Assembly: GCF_901709675.1 (NCBI RefSeq)
Contig: NC_051092.1
Coordinates: forward strand, 8,822,491-8,886,490
Source of the DNA: Syngnathus acus
Lineage: Eukaryota; Chordata; Actinopteri; Syngnathiformes; Syngnathidae
DNA length: 64,000 bases
Reading direction: 5' to 3'
The position numbers and the translations under genes are program-made. The notes beneath the pieces were generated by a model. It was given only the letters and a program-made list of their open reading frames with translations. It ran no database searches and was not told the DNA's origin. Positions 12,626-25,356 of this stretch are shown in pieces (within the stretch, counting starts at the first letter, position 1; the number at the start of each line of letters is the position of its first letter).

Positions 12626-15600
12626 CCTCACAAAGGTGTATTCCATAAACCTTGCTTTAAAAAAAGTGAAACATTAACTTTAATAACCTTGAATCATTTT
12701 CATTTATAAAAGCGAAATAAAAATGTGTCGTGTGTAGTCCACATTTAAAAACCTGTTTGAAAAAGAGAGAACACTTTAAAAGCTATTACGCCCACCTAAA
12801 AAAAAATACGATGAAGACGAAAATATATAGCCATTATACATGTGTGTTAACTGAGGGTAGAATATTCACACTCAGTTTGTTTTGAGTGAAAAGGTTCGCC
12901 TTGAAAATTTAATCGGCAAAGAGCAAGAAGGCTTCCTCTCAAATTTCTGCGATATGTTGTTGACTAAACTTCGCCACAATTCAGCACATGGGTGAAATGT
13001 GAATCACTTCAGACTGTGGACAAAAACAAGCACCTCAAACATGTTTTTTTAACTCCAAATACGTCACAGTGTATCTTTGGGCAAGTTTAAATCATATGAA
13101 TTACACCCTGACATAGCAATTATATTCTTGGGCTTGGTACAATTTTCTTAAAAGGAACTAAAACTACGTGTTGCTAGACAACCACAATTCATCCACCACT
13201 GAATGTCAGAAAATTACTTACTATAATGTAGGAATAATGCTGTTGCAATGTACTTAAGCTCTCTTTGTGTTACTTAAAGAGGTCCAGAGTTCACTAAGAG
13301 TAAATTGAGACAATGTCATCGTTATTTCAGAATTCATACTAATTTTCTTGTGTAAAAAGGGCTTCTGGGCTGAGTAAGGGTTGCGAAAACGCCAAGCTCC
13401 AGTCCATCGACTCCTCAGACACAAAGTGTGCGAGATTGGAAGCAGCGGATTCACAACTAACGGATGTGAAGCTGTGACTTCTATGTTCAAATAAGAGAAA
13501 AGGAAGTTTATTTGTTTCCCCTTGCCAAATCAGGCACCAATGAATACTTATGTGGAGGGACTGCAAAACAGCTCGATATGAATATTTACACGCTTCTTAT
13601 AGGCCCATTCTCCATAATGGCTACATTTCACTTAAGAAACCAGTTGGTGCAAGAGGGGACATGTTATTCGTAAGAGGTTAAGTGAGTTGACCTGCTCAGA
13701 TGCCAGCTTAATGGAAGGCAATAAATTAGACACACCGACCTGCAGTGCAAGGAAAGCTTCCGCCATTGACAGCCGGTTTCACGAGCATTTCAAAAGGACG
13801 TTGGCCTGAATTGTTCACAGCGAGATAATGATTTACCTTCAAACATTTTCCATTGGTACCTTGCACTACACACATTACATTCTGAATCCGTAGCCGACTA
13901 CAAAACATCAGGCTATGTAATGACACACCTCATTTCTTCAACAACTCTCTTTTTCAAAACTTCTTTTGCTCTTTGTCTTCCAAGCAAAAGGTTTGCTAAA
14001 TTTAAATACTACAATCGCTCATACTTCTTGGCTGCAATTATTTTTAAATACAACAGCATAGTCAGCCATTGGGGCGGGCACTCGTGATCACAAGTAACAC
14101 AGGGAAATGATTGTGTGTGTGTACGCGCACTTGTATATATATACACTCAAGGACATCTTAATCATCATGTATCACTTTACACCAACAGCTGCGCTGCACT
14201 AGATAGTCTTCCATGTTAAATGCGTAATGGGAGTGGGTACATTATACATTTATGATTAACCTGCGGCAGCAGGCTCCAATCCACACTGAATGATCTTAAT
14301 CATTCCTCAGTCAAAAGAACCAGCAGGTTAATGATGGACCATTCATACTCGCATGGTCTCCCACGCTGAATGGCATGCTTGCTGCAGTGACCGGCATCAT
14401 AAAACCTCTGATTATTTTGTTTCAAGAGTCTGTGAGTTTTGCGTTTGCTATTTGATGGGTGGTTCACTTATGATGCATGCATCCTCTTCCTGTGCTTCAT
14501 CTGATAACTGTGTGATGCAGGCTTGTCAAAAATCTATTTACTGAATAACTGTGGTGATTTTTGGAAACACCTGCAATCCATTCTCTATAATCTTAACATT
14601 CTTGTTAGATTAGGCCTCCGTGATTAGGCATCCACGATGAGATAGGTGACTTGAGCCAGGGCTGCTGTGACCATATTTTTTTGTTGCTTTCACCCTGCTC
14701 CCCTTATCTATGGCACACTTGGCACAGCTATTAGTTGATTTCAGTTAAGGCCATAAACCCATACGGTCACATGGGCTAGTCAGAGTCGGGTATAAGGTTA
14801 TAAGACTAGGAATCCTGCAGTTAGAGGTGAGATTTGATGAAATTTGCACATTTAGGATGAGACTATACTGCTAGCATGTCGCCAGCTGTATCGGTGGGGC
14901 CTCAACAAAACCTCCAGTAGGAGCAGGCGGTGTGGTTTGTGCATGTGCATGATGACATTCACACATAACGTAATTGAACAGACATAGAACACATCTGTGT
15001 TAAGTCAAAGCCATTCTAATTGCCCAAGGTGCAGCTGTGCTAACCACCGCTGTTTACATACCACCCACTACTAACACAAACGTAATACCTTCTGATGCAA
15101 TACAACCTCTGACCACAACCATCCCCATAAAACTCAAGGATGCACCTGTTCAACTACAAGACTGTGAAGTGCCTTTGCGCACAAGGTCACTCTTCTAGCC
15201 TGCATAGAGAATTCTAATTGTAGACAAATACATCTCGGTGTGCAGCAACCAAAACAATCAATGACAAAGCTGTACAGTGTAGCCAGAAGTGAACTAAAAA
15301 CGGGAAGGACCAGGAGAGTCAAACATGACTACAGGCACCAGATTGCCTTCAACAGCAACGGCAGGAGGCCCAGCAGATCACCATCATTAGGGGGCAGACA
15401 AACACATGCCGCACTGAGGAGCTGAAAACATTGTTTACACTCTGAGGTCCCACCCCAGTGGTCTTCATCACCACCACAAGCAACCTCTTAGGGTGCAGGT
15501 ATGGGAGGTGAAACAGACACTCGGGTCACATACTGTATATGTGAGCAAGTGTGATCGTGCGCTTAGAATGTTGAATGCGCACAAGATCCCTATGTGCCAC

Positions 15601-16502
15601 TGTGCATTTACTATGTACCAAGAATTGGAGCAGTGGATGACGGAAGCAAAAGAAGAGGTGTGTTCCTTTCGTCGCCGCCTTTCCACAAAAGTCAGCTGGG
15701 ATGTGCGCCAGCGCACGCACAACCCAAATGAGCATAGCTGGTGTAGGAAAAGTGGTGTACAACTGCACTGAATTACACTGATGTATTTTTGGCTGCAATA
15801 AAAGCCACTGTCAGCTCCACCCAACCAACATGGTGAGTCTTGAAGAGTATTCACACAATATTCTGCACTGGAAAAAAATGCATGTTACAGCAATCTTTGC
15901 CTCTCGACTCTGTGTATATATTTCTCCACTGATTCAAACTATTTAAACTTTAACATATTCACCATATTCAGGACATCCACATTTCCCACATGACCCAAAT
16001 CCCCACTTTTTCCAGATTCCACAATTTCCACCATCAAACTGTTTAGCTCTTTCAGAGCTCTTGGGAACTCTTTTCTAACTTCCAGTAATTTCCACACTAT
16101 TCAGAAGAGAATTTGTTAATTAAATTAATTAAAATTGAATTAAGTAATTTACATATTTACCTCCTCCCATATTTGTTGACTAATTCAAATCATGCCAACT
16201 TCAAAACAGTCAGCTCATTCATGAAATATTAGGAACTGTGTATGAAATTATCCAAATTTTCACAATGAAATCCCCAAATTACAGGGTTCTTGCAAATTGA
16301 CCCCCTCCTTCCGCATTTCGGGAGCGTCTCATATATTCAAGTCAAGTTTCCCGTAATCCATTTCAACAATGCAAATAATTCTACAGCACTTAATTTCACT
16401 GCAGCTCTTTATTGCTCACAAAAATAAATAAATAAAATAATTGTATTGTTTAGTTAAATGAATAGCTTTTTTCACAAATTGGGCATGAGTTTGTGGTTTT
16501 TT
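12626..16502. other. Non-coding DNA, probable b4galnt4 intron 1
   Basis: Several open frames of 60-130 codons occur (for example 15,468-15,854 minus and 15,493-15,771 plus), but they overlap on opposite strands and resemble no known protein. No exon was recognised. Confidence 0.4.
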
Positions 16503-16523
16503 GGGGGGGGGGGGGGGGGGGGG
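16503..16523. repeat. 21-nt G homopolymer
   Basis: Twenty-one consecutive G on the plus strand, so C on the b4galnt4 sense strand, about 45 nt inside intron 1 after the exon 1 splice donor. It could form a G-quadruplex or i-motif structure. Homopolymer length is prone to sequencing error. Confidence 0.9.
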
Positions 16524-16567
16524 ACGCACTTTGTGAGACCGCTCTTGCACATCTGATTCGATCGTAC

Positions 16568-16709
16568 CTTTCCCGTAGTTAAAGTGGAGTTTGATGGTCT
16601 TGGCCTGGTGTATGTGCAGGTAGGTGAACCACACAGCGGAGGTGAGCAGCACCAGCAGCAGCAGCAGCTTAAACTGCTTCCGGATCTTCTTCACGGGGAA
16701 GCGCAACAT
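16568..16709 (-). CDS. b4galnt4: Beta-1,4-N-acetylgalactosaminyltransferase 4-like, first coding exon only
   Basis: The exon encodes 47 residues plus one base and ends at a GT donor (AAAG|GTACGA). The N-terminus MLRFPVKKIRKQFKLLLLLV closely matches human B4GALNT4 as I recall it (MPRLPVKKIRKQMKLLLLL). It shows a short basic cytoplasmic tail, a leucine-rich membrane anchor at about residues 15-31, and a Tyr-Gly motif at the exon end, as expected for a type II Golgi enzyme. In the family the enzyme transfers GalNAc to N-acetylglucosamine to make LacdiNAc on glycoproteins. The catalytic and PA14 parts are not visible here, so the remaining exons should lie beyond position 1. ATG 16,709 is chosen because it starts the conserved basic tail. 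Downstream phase is 1. Confidence 0.85.
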
Positions 16710-17900
16710 CCTCGCTCCAACATCCTCCGGGGGGCACCCCGAGAGAGAGAGCGCGAGAGAGAGAGAGAGTCACAAGGGATCCAGAGGAGAGTGTGGATGG
16801 GCTCAGGCGCGATGTCCAATGTGGCTCTACACTCCTCGAGCCACTACTGCCTCCATCGTGGGAACAATAAAGTGGAGTCGTGGTCTCATTTCCCCCGCGT
16901 TGACAGCGTTACATGAGATCACACAGGGCTCCAACCACGCCTGCAGCTCTCATGTTGCAAAGCCCCACGACCTTGCGTGGGCCAACGGGGAAAAGGCAGC
17001 TGGTTAAAAGCCGCTAAATTCGCTTTAGGAGTGTGACCCTGGGAACAAAATAGCAGTCTGGCGATAATCTACGCAAATCCCCCCGGTGGCTCAAGCGTTC
17101 ACTGGTGATTGCAGGATCATCTGTGTGGAAATGTCACGGAGCGGACGACAGTTTGATGCCATACACTTGCAGAGCATATGTCCCACGTCGTTGGAGTAAA
17201 AGGAGAAGGTAACCAAATGAGGAGAGATGTCAACATGTCACAGCTCCATCTTGAGTGAGGAAAGCTTGTGAAAGTGAGACCGAAGCACGGGAGCGCCTTT
17301 TTATTCAAGTCCCGTGAGAGGAGGGGCACTCAGCTGTCACCGCGCCCGGCTCCAAGCTCAACACTTTACACATGCACCACAACAACTGGGCATGTGCCAT
17401 CGCGTTTCAAGCCAAACATTCAATTGTCCAATTTAAAATCCACAATGAAAATTGCATGATGCTCCAACGAGTTCGATATTCCACGGCAGGTGCATTTCAC
17501 CCATGACTGTGACGGCGCCCGTGTTTTCCCTTGAGATGACAATAAAGGACGAACATCAGCGCTGGAGAATGAAAAAAAAAAATGATTTAGAGCTACTGTA
17601 GACGTGTCGCGTCTTTTCAGGGTAAAATGTCATGAAGCGGGTACAGCGTCGTCCAAATCCGCTGGCCACGGCAAAAAATTGACAAGCTTTGTGACGGGTG
17701 AAACGATCGCAAATAAGCTCTACAAACTAAATGCAGCGCGGTTTTGTTTAGTTTTAATAAAGCGCGTTAACGTATCCGCTTTAAGCTCGGGACGCCCATC
17801 AATTGAGCATCTGAAAGGTGCAGAGCAACCTACCCTGGGAAGATAAAGAGTGACGCTTCCAACAGCCAATTAAAACGGGGAAAATTGATCAAAGGGGGAG
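16710..17900 (-). promoter_or_regulatory. Putative 5' UTR and promoter region of b4galnt4-like gene
   Basis: This stretch upstream of the b4galnt4-like start codon is richer in GC and CpG than the flanking DNA, with an imperfect GA-rich tract at about 16,741-16,769. No TATA box can be assigned and no transcription start can be fixed from sequence alone. Confidence 0.4.
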
Positions 17901-18499
17901 GAGTTATATGCTCAGTCATCACCGTTATTGTTTTTTCTTCGTTTTCTTATACTAAAGTGCTTCGTGATCCAATAACTGAGCGAGTTGAATGCAACCGTTT
18001 CATTGAAACGTACTCAGACAACAGTGCATGCGGATCTCTAATTCAATAAAATGCACTTGTATATTTTATTAATTTGTCTCTATGATTTAAGAAATGAAAT
18101 ATTCAACCTATTATTAAGTATAACGTGTACATTATGTCACGCTTTAACTTCACCTTTTTATATATAAACACAAATTTTTGCCAGAATAGTATGCTTTAGC
18201 AATTTAAGCAGCAGATAAAAATATGACTCCACTTTGCTACGAATTAAGCTTCTCGTTAAAGGTAATTACATACAAGGTAGTGAGCGTTGGGGGTGAGTGG
18301 AAGGCAAAACTCAAGCGGATGCTCTCAGGTTATATGCGCACTGCTGCCTCCCTCTGGCTAAACTGTTGTAAACGAGTAAATAAACTGTGAGCCAGCACCT
18401 TGGGATCCAAAATTTTCACTTATGAGACAGGTCAGGCCTTTGTGTAAGAGTGCCATCCAGTATGGGTTAAGAGCACATGTTTAATAGTGGTATAAATAG
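17901..18499. other. Intergenic, nothing recognised
   Basis: AT-rich DNA without a supported gene or repeat on either strand. Confidence 0.4.
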
Positions 18500-18832
18500 T
18501 TTTGGCACACACACTATTCGCAAAAGGTTAAGGGATTTCAACTTTCTCGTTGAATCTCAAATGCGGTGTAATCTTTACTAGTGAAATTACTTGACCTTCT
18601 CTAAACTTTGGAATGTGGTAAATGTTTCCAGACTTTTTGCACAACTTGGGTCAATAGGGAGGTGACTAGCAAAAGTCACCACAGGTCTGTGATAAAGGAA
18701 TCTAAAGATTTCTGCTTCTATGCCTTTCTGTGACATTTCCAGTCTCTCTGTATCTCTATTGCTTGCAACCGACTTATGACACTCTGTGACATCTTAAGCC
18801 CAGTAGCAACTTCCCTCTTGGAACATCCTGAA
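18500..18832 (-). mobile_element. Decayed Tc1/mariner-like transposon remnant
   Basis: Read on the minus strand, a short stretch encodes MSQSVISRLQ, which resembles the helix-turn-helix of fish Tc1-like transposases (SQSVISRL pattern), followed by a degraded piece with in-frame stops. The other end, around 18,525 on the plus strand, reads GCAAAAGGTTAAGGGATTT, like a transposon terminus. The intact catalytic domain is missing, so this is a dead, internally deleted copy. Confidence 0.5.
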
Positions 18833-21800
18833 AAAAAAAAAGTTTACTTACGGTCAGAACTGTGTCCTTGTTACATTATATTGAACCAGACAGATGTTAC
18901 CAGGATAATGTGATTTAGTCATTTCGTCAAGAAAGTTGAATGGAAAATTGTGATCAACAATACCTATTCGAACTGACGCAGGAAATCATTTTGTCCATCC
19001 ATTGTTCAAACACCTTTTAGAAAACAGCATGTTGTGCAATAAGTGATAAAAACATTCATTGACAGATGCCTGAGACAAATCTTGGATACATTATCAGTTT
19101 GGATTGACAAGATTATTCATGAAGACCAAACCAAATGAAGAACCCATTAATTCAAATATACAAGACACACACTTGAGGAAACAAACATCAAATATATAAA
19201 GCTTTTATGGCATTTAAGTGAAATCTGCAAGGACCGAGAGAATGTGAAGACCAAAGCCAGCATGGAGCAGATACCATAAATACACCAAGAAGCTCATCAA
19301 TGACGCTGCGTCCTATTTTTGTACGGGGGGGGGGATAGCATCATCATCTGTCGATACTGCATTTCCTGATTTTCACAAGCGGCATATGGTAAGAGGTGGT
19401 CACATCCTTAATTGCCCAGCAGACTGTCACATTATTTTCTTCCATAACTTGAGAACCCACACAAGGAGAACATGCACTTCCTGTCCCCAGCCTGCTAGTT
19501 CAAACCTTGCCGCTAAGCGACCGTGCACAAACCACTGTAACAGTATCCCCACTTGGGAAAGGATACTAAATAATTTAAACAAACTACTTCTGTCGATTTT
19601 CACGGTGAAAGAAGAAAGAAATAACTTGAAACGAAAATATGTGATTCTCCCTGGCCACATTTTACTGTAGTGTACACCATGCGTGTGTTTTATCTTCTAT
19701 CCAATCATCCTTCTGCAGCAAGTTAGTGGTGCCTTTATAAATCCAGACAAAGGATGAAAGGACACAAACCTGACTTCGAAAAATATGACCTCAATTTATC
19801 CCAGATGCGCCTTCCCTATCAAACCATAATCCTCGGTCCGTGTGGATTATTCATGTAATCTTCTGTGCAAACACCGCACAGATGAAAAGCATTGCAATTC
19901 ATCTAGACTGTATTGAAAAAAAAGTATGTATTAAATGACCTCAATGGGACATTGTTTATGCCTGGGCTTAAACTAGACTGTGTTCAACCCCCATGGCTGT
20001 TGGGAGTCAAAACGGACTGTCGATAAATTACATCACACAAACACAAAACATCAAAGTCGTTTCAAGTGAGCCACCACATGTGTTCATTTACCTGTGAAGA
20101 CACCAAAACTGGGTTGTGATTCACTTTTAACACCGGATGATCGCTCTGTTGTTTCCTCAATTACATATTCTGCTTTAACCAAGGACAGGCAAGCATCACA
20201 AGCTCAGCAGGGGAGCGTCTCTTTGTTTTAACTTTTGTAAAATCTAGTCACAGGAGAAGGTGTTTGTGCAACCACGCAGCCTTGCTTGCTAGTTGGCATT
20301 CATCAGATGCATTTCCCGTGATGGCCTGCCTGCCTGCCCACAGTGGGCAGAAGAGGTGTGGAAGAACAGCATTAAAGACATTAAGCACAGTGGGGATGTC
20401 TTACTGCCTCTGACGTGTTTTGATCTCGATTTAATGCGTTTGAGCAAAAATATTGGGACAACAGGGTGTTACGGTACCTGAGATAGCAGTCTCCCCTTTG
20501 CAGTTTTGACTATTTTTGAACGCCATCACTGCAACGTTGTTGGATGTCATTTTATGTGGCCCATTGAAGATCTTCTCGCTTGTGCTTCAATGGGATCCTC
20601 GAGTTAAATGTCAAGGAATTTTTCCCTTCGGCAGACCACCTCTACTTTTTGTTGGAGGTGATGTACCTTTTGAATTTGACTCCAGGGAAACTGCTTTCCT
20701 TCATAAAAGGGGAGAGGAAGAGGTCAGTGGTGAGATGTGAGCACTGAGGGAGCCACAGACAAGAAAGAATGTTAAACTTATCAGCATAATGTATTCGTTA
20801 CCTCCCAATGAATTTCATGTAATCTGATTTAGAGATGAATGACATCATTTGTACAATCTGCTTGGACTCACCGACATTTGTGAGCAGGTGTTCCCTACAA
20901 GAATCTTTGGACAGATCGGAAAATTATGTGTCCGGAATAGTGCAGTTCATATGGTTGCACTTGCAGCTTCTTATATTTAAAACAGTATTTAATAGTTACC
21001 ATGGAACTATCAACATTATATTGATTTCGCGTCATGTGCATGTGCTTGAATACATCAGTCAAATATATATATTTTTTTTGTAAATGCATGGACTGGCTTG
21101 GAGTGTTGATACGAGACAAATGTTGGATATTATTAAAATTCTCTTGCCATGTTTAATCTAAATGAAAACCCCTGTCTTACACAGAAACAGAGATCGCAGC
21201 CACAAGTGACAAAATTACGCATTGTGATCTGTGATATGAATGTAAGATGGAAATGTAGGTCACCTCTCTATCACTATGCCACAGTCAGGTGTAGCACAGA
21301 GGATTAGAGGAGAGCACTTTCAATAGGGTGCTCTGTCTCGCGCTTATTTCATTCTCTCTTGCCCGGCGGCAACACTGCATCGAATAAGGGCTCGGGCAAT
21401 AATGTGGGAGTTTACCTGTCCTCCCAATGCTTGGGTGTTTTTTTTTTGTTTTTTTTTAGGGTACTCTGCTTCCTCCTCAAGTACAAAACATGCATGCAAC
21501 GTATACTGAGATTTAGCAATTGTAAGAGAATAAATGGTTGATTTTTAACCTCTTAACGTTCCAGTGCCACGTATGCGGGACTGTTGCTATAACAAGCCGG
21601 AAGGGAGGGGGTGCATCATCAACTGGTCACTTGCCTGGTCGTATGATACACTATTAAAAAAAAGATTTCCTGGATATTTGAATAATGTCCAACATTTTAA
21701 GATACAATCCTATTACCAGTCCAAAAGAGCACTGACTAACTAACTAACTGACTGACCGACTGAGTAACTAACTGAGCAAGGGAAGGTATTAATTCTAATC

Positions 21801-22239
21801 TAGCTCGTAACACCTAAATTATTCAGATCACTGCCTTATTCATGCAAAGATCATAACTCTGTGTGCCCCAACAGTAGATCATGTAAAAAAAAATAAAAAA
21901 AACATGGTTGATGGTGAAACAATTTTTTTTTCTCAAATAATTTTGCCACTGAAAGAAAAAGAGGATAATACATCTTGTAATTTGCCATCGTGTATCCTGT
22001 GAAAGCGAGGATAAGTTCATATTGCGATCAAGGACACTGGACAAAAAGGAAACTGAGATGTTGCGCTTGTTCTCAGACAGTAACTTATTTATCACTTTGT
22101 AGTTCCTCTAGTCTGTTGATGTTTATACAGCAATTGTGTTCTGATACCTCTTGTGAAAAACAACTCCCCATAGCAACCTGGATATGATTTATTTATTACT
22201 ATTGTGGCTGTCACTGAACAATGTTGTTTTCCACACTCT
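18833..22239. other. Intergenic DNA, nothing coding recognised
   Basis: Frames at 19,386-19,670, 20,293-20,481 and 20,516-20,740 match no family I know and are not flanked by convincing splice sites. A G-run lies near 19,325. Confidence 0.4.
21731..21775. repeat. Imperfect (ACTA/ACTG)n tract
   Basis: Tandem CTAA and CTGA tetranucleotides with several substitutions. Confidence 0.8.
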
Positions 22240-22290
22240 GGCCACAACATTAGGCACACCTGTGCAATCATATGGCATTCAATATAAAAA
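22240..22290 (+). mobile_element. Terminal fragment of a fish DNA element
   Basis: GGCCACAACATTAGGCACAC followed by CTGTGCAATCATATGGCATTC resembles the terminal sequence of a dispersed teleost element (GGCCACTTTATTAGGTACACC type). Only one end is present. Confidence 0.5.
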
Positions 22291-23116
22291 TGATTTTGTG
22301 AATGTTCAGTTTTAATTATTTATTTGAAATACTGCTAAATTAACATTTGACATCACCATCATCATCAAAACAGAACTAATTACTTTCAATAAATTCTTCT
22401 ATGGACAATTTTGAGTCTACACTGTGTGTTATGCTACCCCACACAGGGAACGGATTAAAAATCCAGTCACACAAGAACTGCTTTTGTTAGCCTTCATGAA
22501 TTTAAAGCCTTTCCTCCCATCTCTATTTGTGTCTTACTAAAGCCAGACATCATTTTAATAAAGCACAACCGCCAGCTTGGCAACAAATATTTTTCTAAGT
22601 CACTGGGAGCAGAATGGAGCAAAAAGGACATCAGATAAAAATGACGTCAATGCAGATGTCTTCCTCTTTCTCCACCAGTTCTTCCATCAGTTCCAAAAGG
22701 TCTCCCTGCCTTGGACCTTAGATGGTACAAATGCTGAGAACGGAAATTGAACTCAACTCAGTCCACCTAATTATCTGAAGCTCTTGCCAGAATTAAACTC
22801 ATGAATATGAGCTATTATTTATGTGCCTATAAAATGTCTTTGAGAGTCCATTAGACAGCTCTTGCGTGCATTGCAAAACATCTGCCGTAGTCGAGATTTT
22901 AAGTCAGGTCCAGAAGTCCTCACGCGTTTCAGAGGGAAAGTCCATACCAGATTTTGAGGAAAAACTACACCCCATCACTGCCCCATAGCTCGTGAGGTGC
23001 TCCAGGTCAATTTGAAGCTCTCATTGTTTCCCTTACTATATTCCTGTTTTGCAGCAAATGTGAGCTCTTGAGTCTGCAAAGACATTTGCCAGCATCTGCT
23101 TAATTCCACAGGGACA
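22291..23116. other. Intergenic DNA, nothing recognised
   Basis: No gene or clear repeat was recognised on either strand. Confidence 0.4.
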
Positions 23117-23420
23117 TACACTACCGTTCAAAAGTTTGGGGTCACAAAATTGTTTGGGTGACCCCAAACTTTTGAACGGTAGTGTATATATTTATTTAGA
23201 TAATTATTTATAGATTATATATATAATCTTCTGTGTAAAAAATCTTATAATATATATGTATACTTATATTCATAGATTATATATAATCTTATACAAATAT
23301 AAAATATAATTTATAATATTTAATTCATAATATTTTATTATAATAATATTTACACTACCGTTCAAAAGTTTGGGGTCACCCAAACAATTTTGTGACCCCA
23401 AACTTTTGAACGGTAGTGTA
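23117..23420. mobile_element. Foldback Tc1/mariner-type MITE, copy A
   Basis: The 304-bp element has a 70-bp hairpin at each end: 29-bp arms beginning TACACTACCGTTCAAAAG around a 12-nt loop (23,117-23,186 and 23,351-23,420). The right hairpin is the exact reverse complement of the left. The 164-bp core is almost pure A/T. TA occurs at both outer edges, as for Tc1/mariner insertion. The arm sequence is a common fish transposon terminus. No protein is encoded. An identical copy lies at 27,146-27,449. Confidence 0.9.
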
Positions 23421-25356
23421 TGTAATAGTAGCAATGTCAACTTAAAAGAATAAATTGTCTCTCTGGATGTGTGTGAAGTGTTTCAAATCCACTCGCTATG
23501 CCCTTCCAGCAATCTCTTACAGCACAAACACTGTGTGATGTCTATAACATCCAACTTTTCTGTATAAATGAGTGGTCTCCAAACCCTATACAATAAGGCT
23601 CTCTTATTATAGATCAAGACATTTGGAGAAGTTACGGTATCTGGAGCATTGCAGAAATTGCCATATGGAATGACAATCCTTCCAATCTTCCGATAGTCTG
23701 TCTGGTCTGGTCATTCAAAGGTGACAGTGTGGCATTCAAGGCCGAGGTGTCAGGGAGGACCAAAGCTACAGCCAGGTGGGAGGGAGCCAGTGGGAGTTCA
23801 TTGTGGGACACCACAAATATTTTTCATGGTGGCATTAACAATCAATATTTTCTCAAGGTTTGTCACATCATGTCTTTATTATTTATTCCTAATTCCAGTC
23901 CCAGGTTCTTTTATTTTTTAAATTTTGTGGTATGAAATTAAAAGTAGTACACACCAGTTCAGCACATCTGTAGAGGACCTTCACCAACTTGATGTTGTCA
24001 AATGACAGCATACAATGCATCAGGATGAGAAAGTAGAAAGGTAAGGTAGGAAGTAAACACTGGGATTCTTTTATCTCGAAACAACCAAGATGGATTTTTT
24101 TTAGCCGTTTGTGCCAGTCGGAGATCTTAAGTGAAGCTTAAATAACCTCTATAAGGCAATTAACTTGTGGCTGCTGACATATGCATCTCCATTTACCATC
24201 TGCCCATCCGTGGAGCAAGATCACTGAATGTTGGAAGTCGAGGTCACTTGCACATTAGTGGCACTGCACTGCCACCTGCAGACATAAATAAATACTGCAA
24301 TGAGTAGCTTTTAAAATGAGCTCTTGTAAAGAATCATGATACGGACTTCCTTGTGTTTTAGATTAAAAAAAAACTGACCCTGGAGGATGCAGATGTCTAT
24401 AAATAATACATTGCCTCTAATGAGCACCTCACATCTCTAACTGATGAACCCTCATTCTGTAGATTGTTTTTTTATTTCTGTTCCCAGATCTAACACCGGA
24501 CTTTAAAAAGATGCTGGAGAAACGGTAGGTTGTCTTTTACAAGTGCTCACACTTCCAGAATCTGTCAGCATTGAGTGCTTTTTTGTCCTCCTCCGCATCA
24601 TTTTTTTCCTCTTTACGCATCCATAAATATCCACAAGATGAGATCTAAAGACCTCACTGTGCAATAGTGTTGTCACAGCAGAAGAGGAAGAGGCCTCTGA
24701 CTGAGCTGTCATCTCACATGTGGAGTGTGCGCACATACATTAAGCTTGCTTGCGCGCTCTTATGAACAATGTATATTTGCAAATAGTCTATTTTTTTATA
24801 TATTCCCACGGATAAAAGATGGGCTTGACTGAAATTGATGGGCTAGCTAAATGAATATTTCTTTAAATATGTTCTATGTGCTAGTCTAAAAAATGTAGTC
24901 TGATTAATATTGTGTTTGTGGAATATGATTAAGCGGAAAAATCCACTTATTTGTATGCATGTCAGGAGTCTACCATTTTGCTTTATACAGCTACTTTCCA
25001 GATTGGGTCATGTTTGCAAGCCGAGCCCATTGTGATATCTTGTCACACGCCTTGGGAACTTGCTGGGCTTCTGGCAGTTGTACTAACAAGCAGAGGAAGT
25101 TGAATCTGTGACTGCAAAAGCATTAACTGGCTTTCTCGGATGCCATTTGAAAGAATATGCTAGACCACCAAGTCAAGTGAAGACTTTGATGATCTACACA
25201 GCGGTCATCATGACATGACTGCACCACGAGAAGTGCCTATCAGGGGTCATGCCAACCCTAGAGGTAGGAGGAGGCGGTGCATCTGTCCAAAGAAGTTGGG
25301 AATTAATTCGCTTTCCATCATGTGCACTTTAATTGGCCAATTAACGTATGGTGAAA
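23421..25356. other. Intergenic DNA, nothing coding recognised
   Basis: Overlapping plus-strand frames near 23,721-23,935 and a minus-strand frame at 24,503-24,736 show no family similarity. Confidence 0.4.

Noticed and set aside
15468-15854. 128-codon minus-strand frame with overlapping plus-strand frames.
   Set aside because: Frames on both strands overlap, none resembles a known protein, and no splice context supports an exon of b4galnt4.
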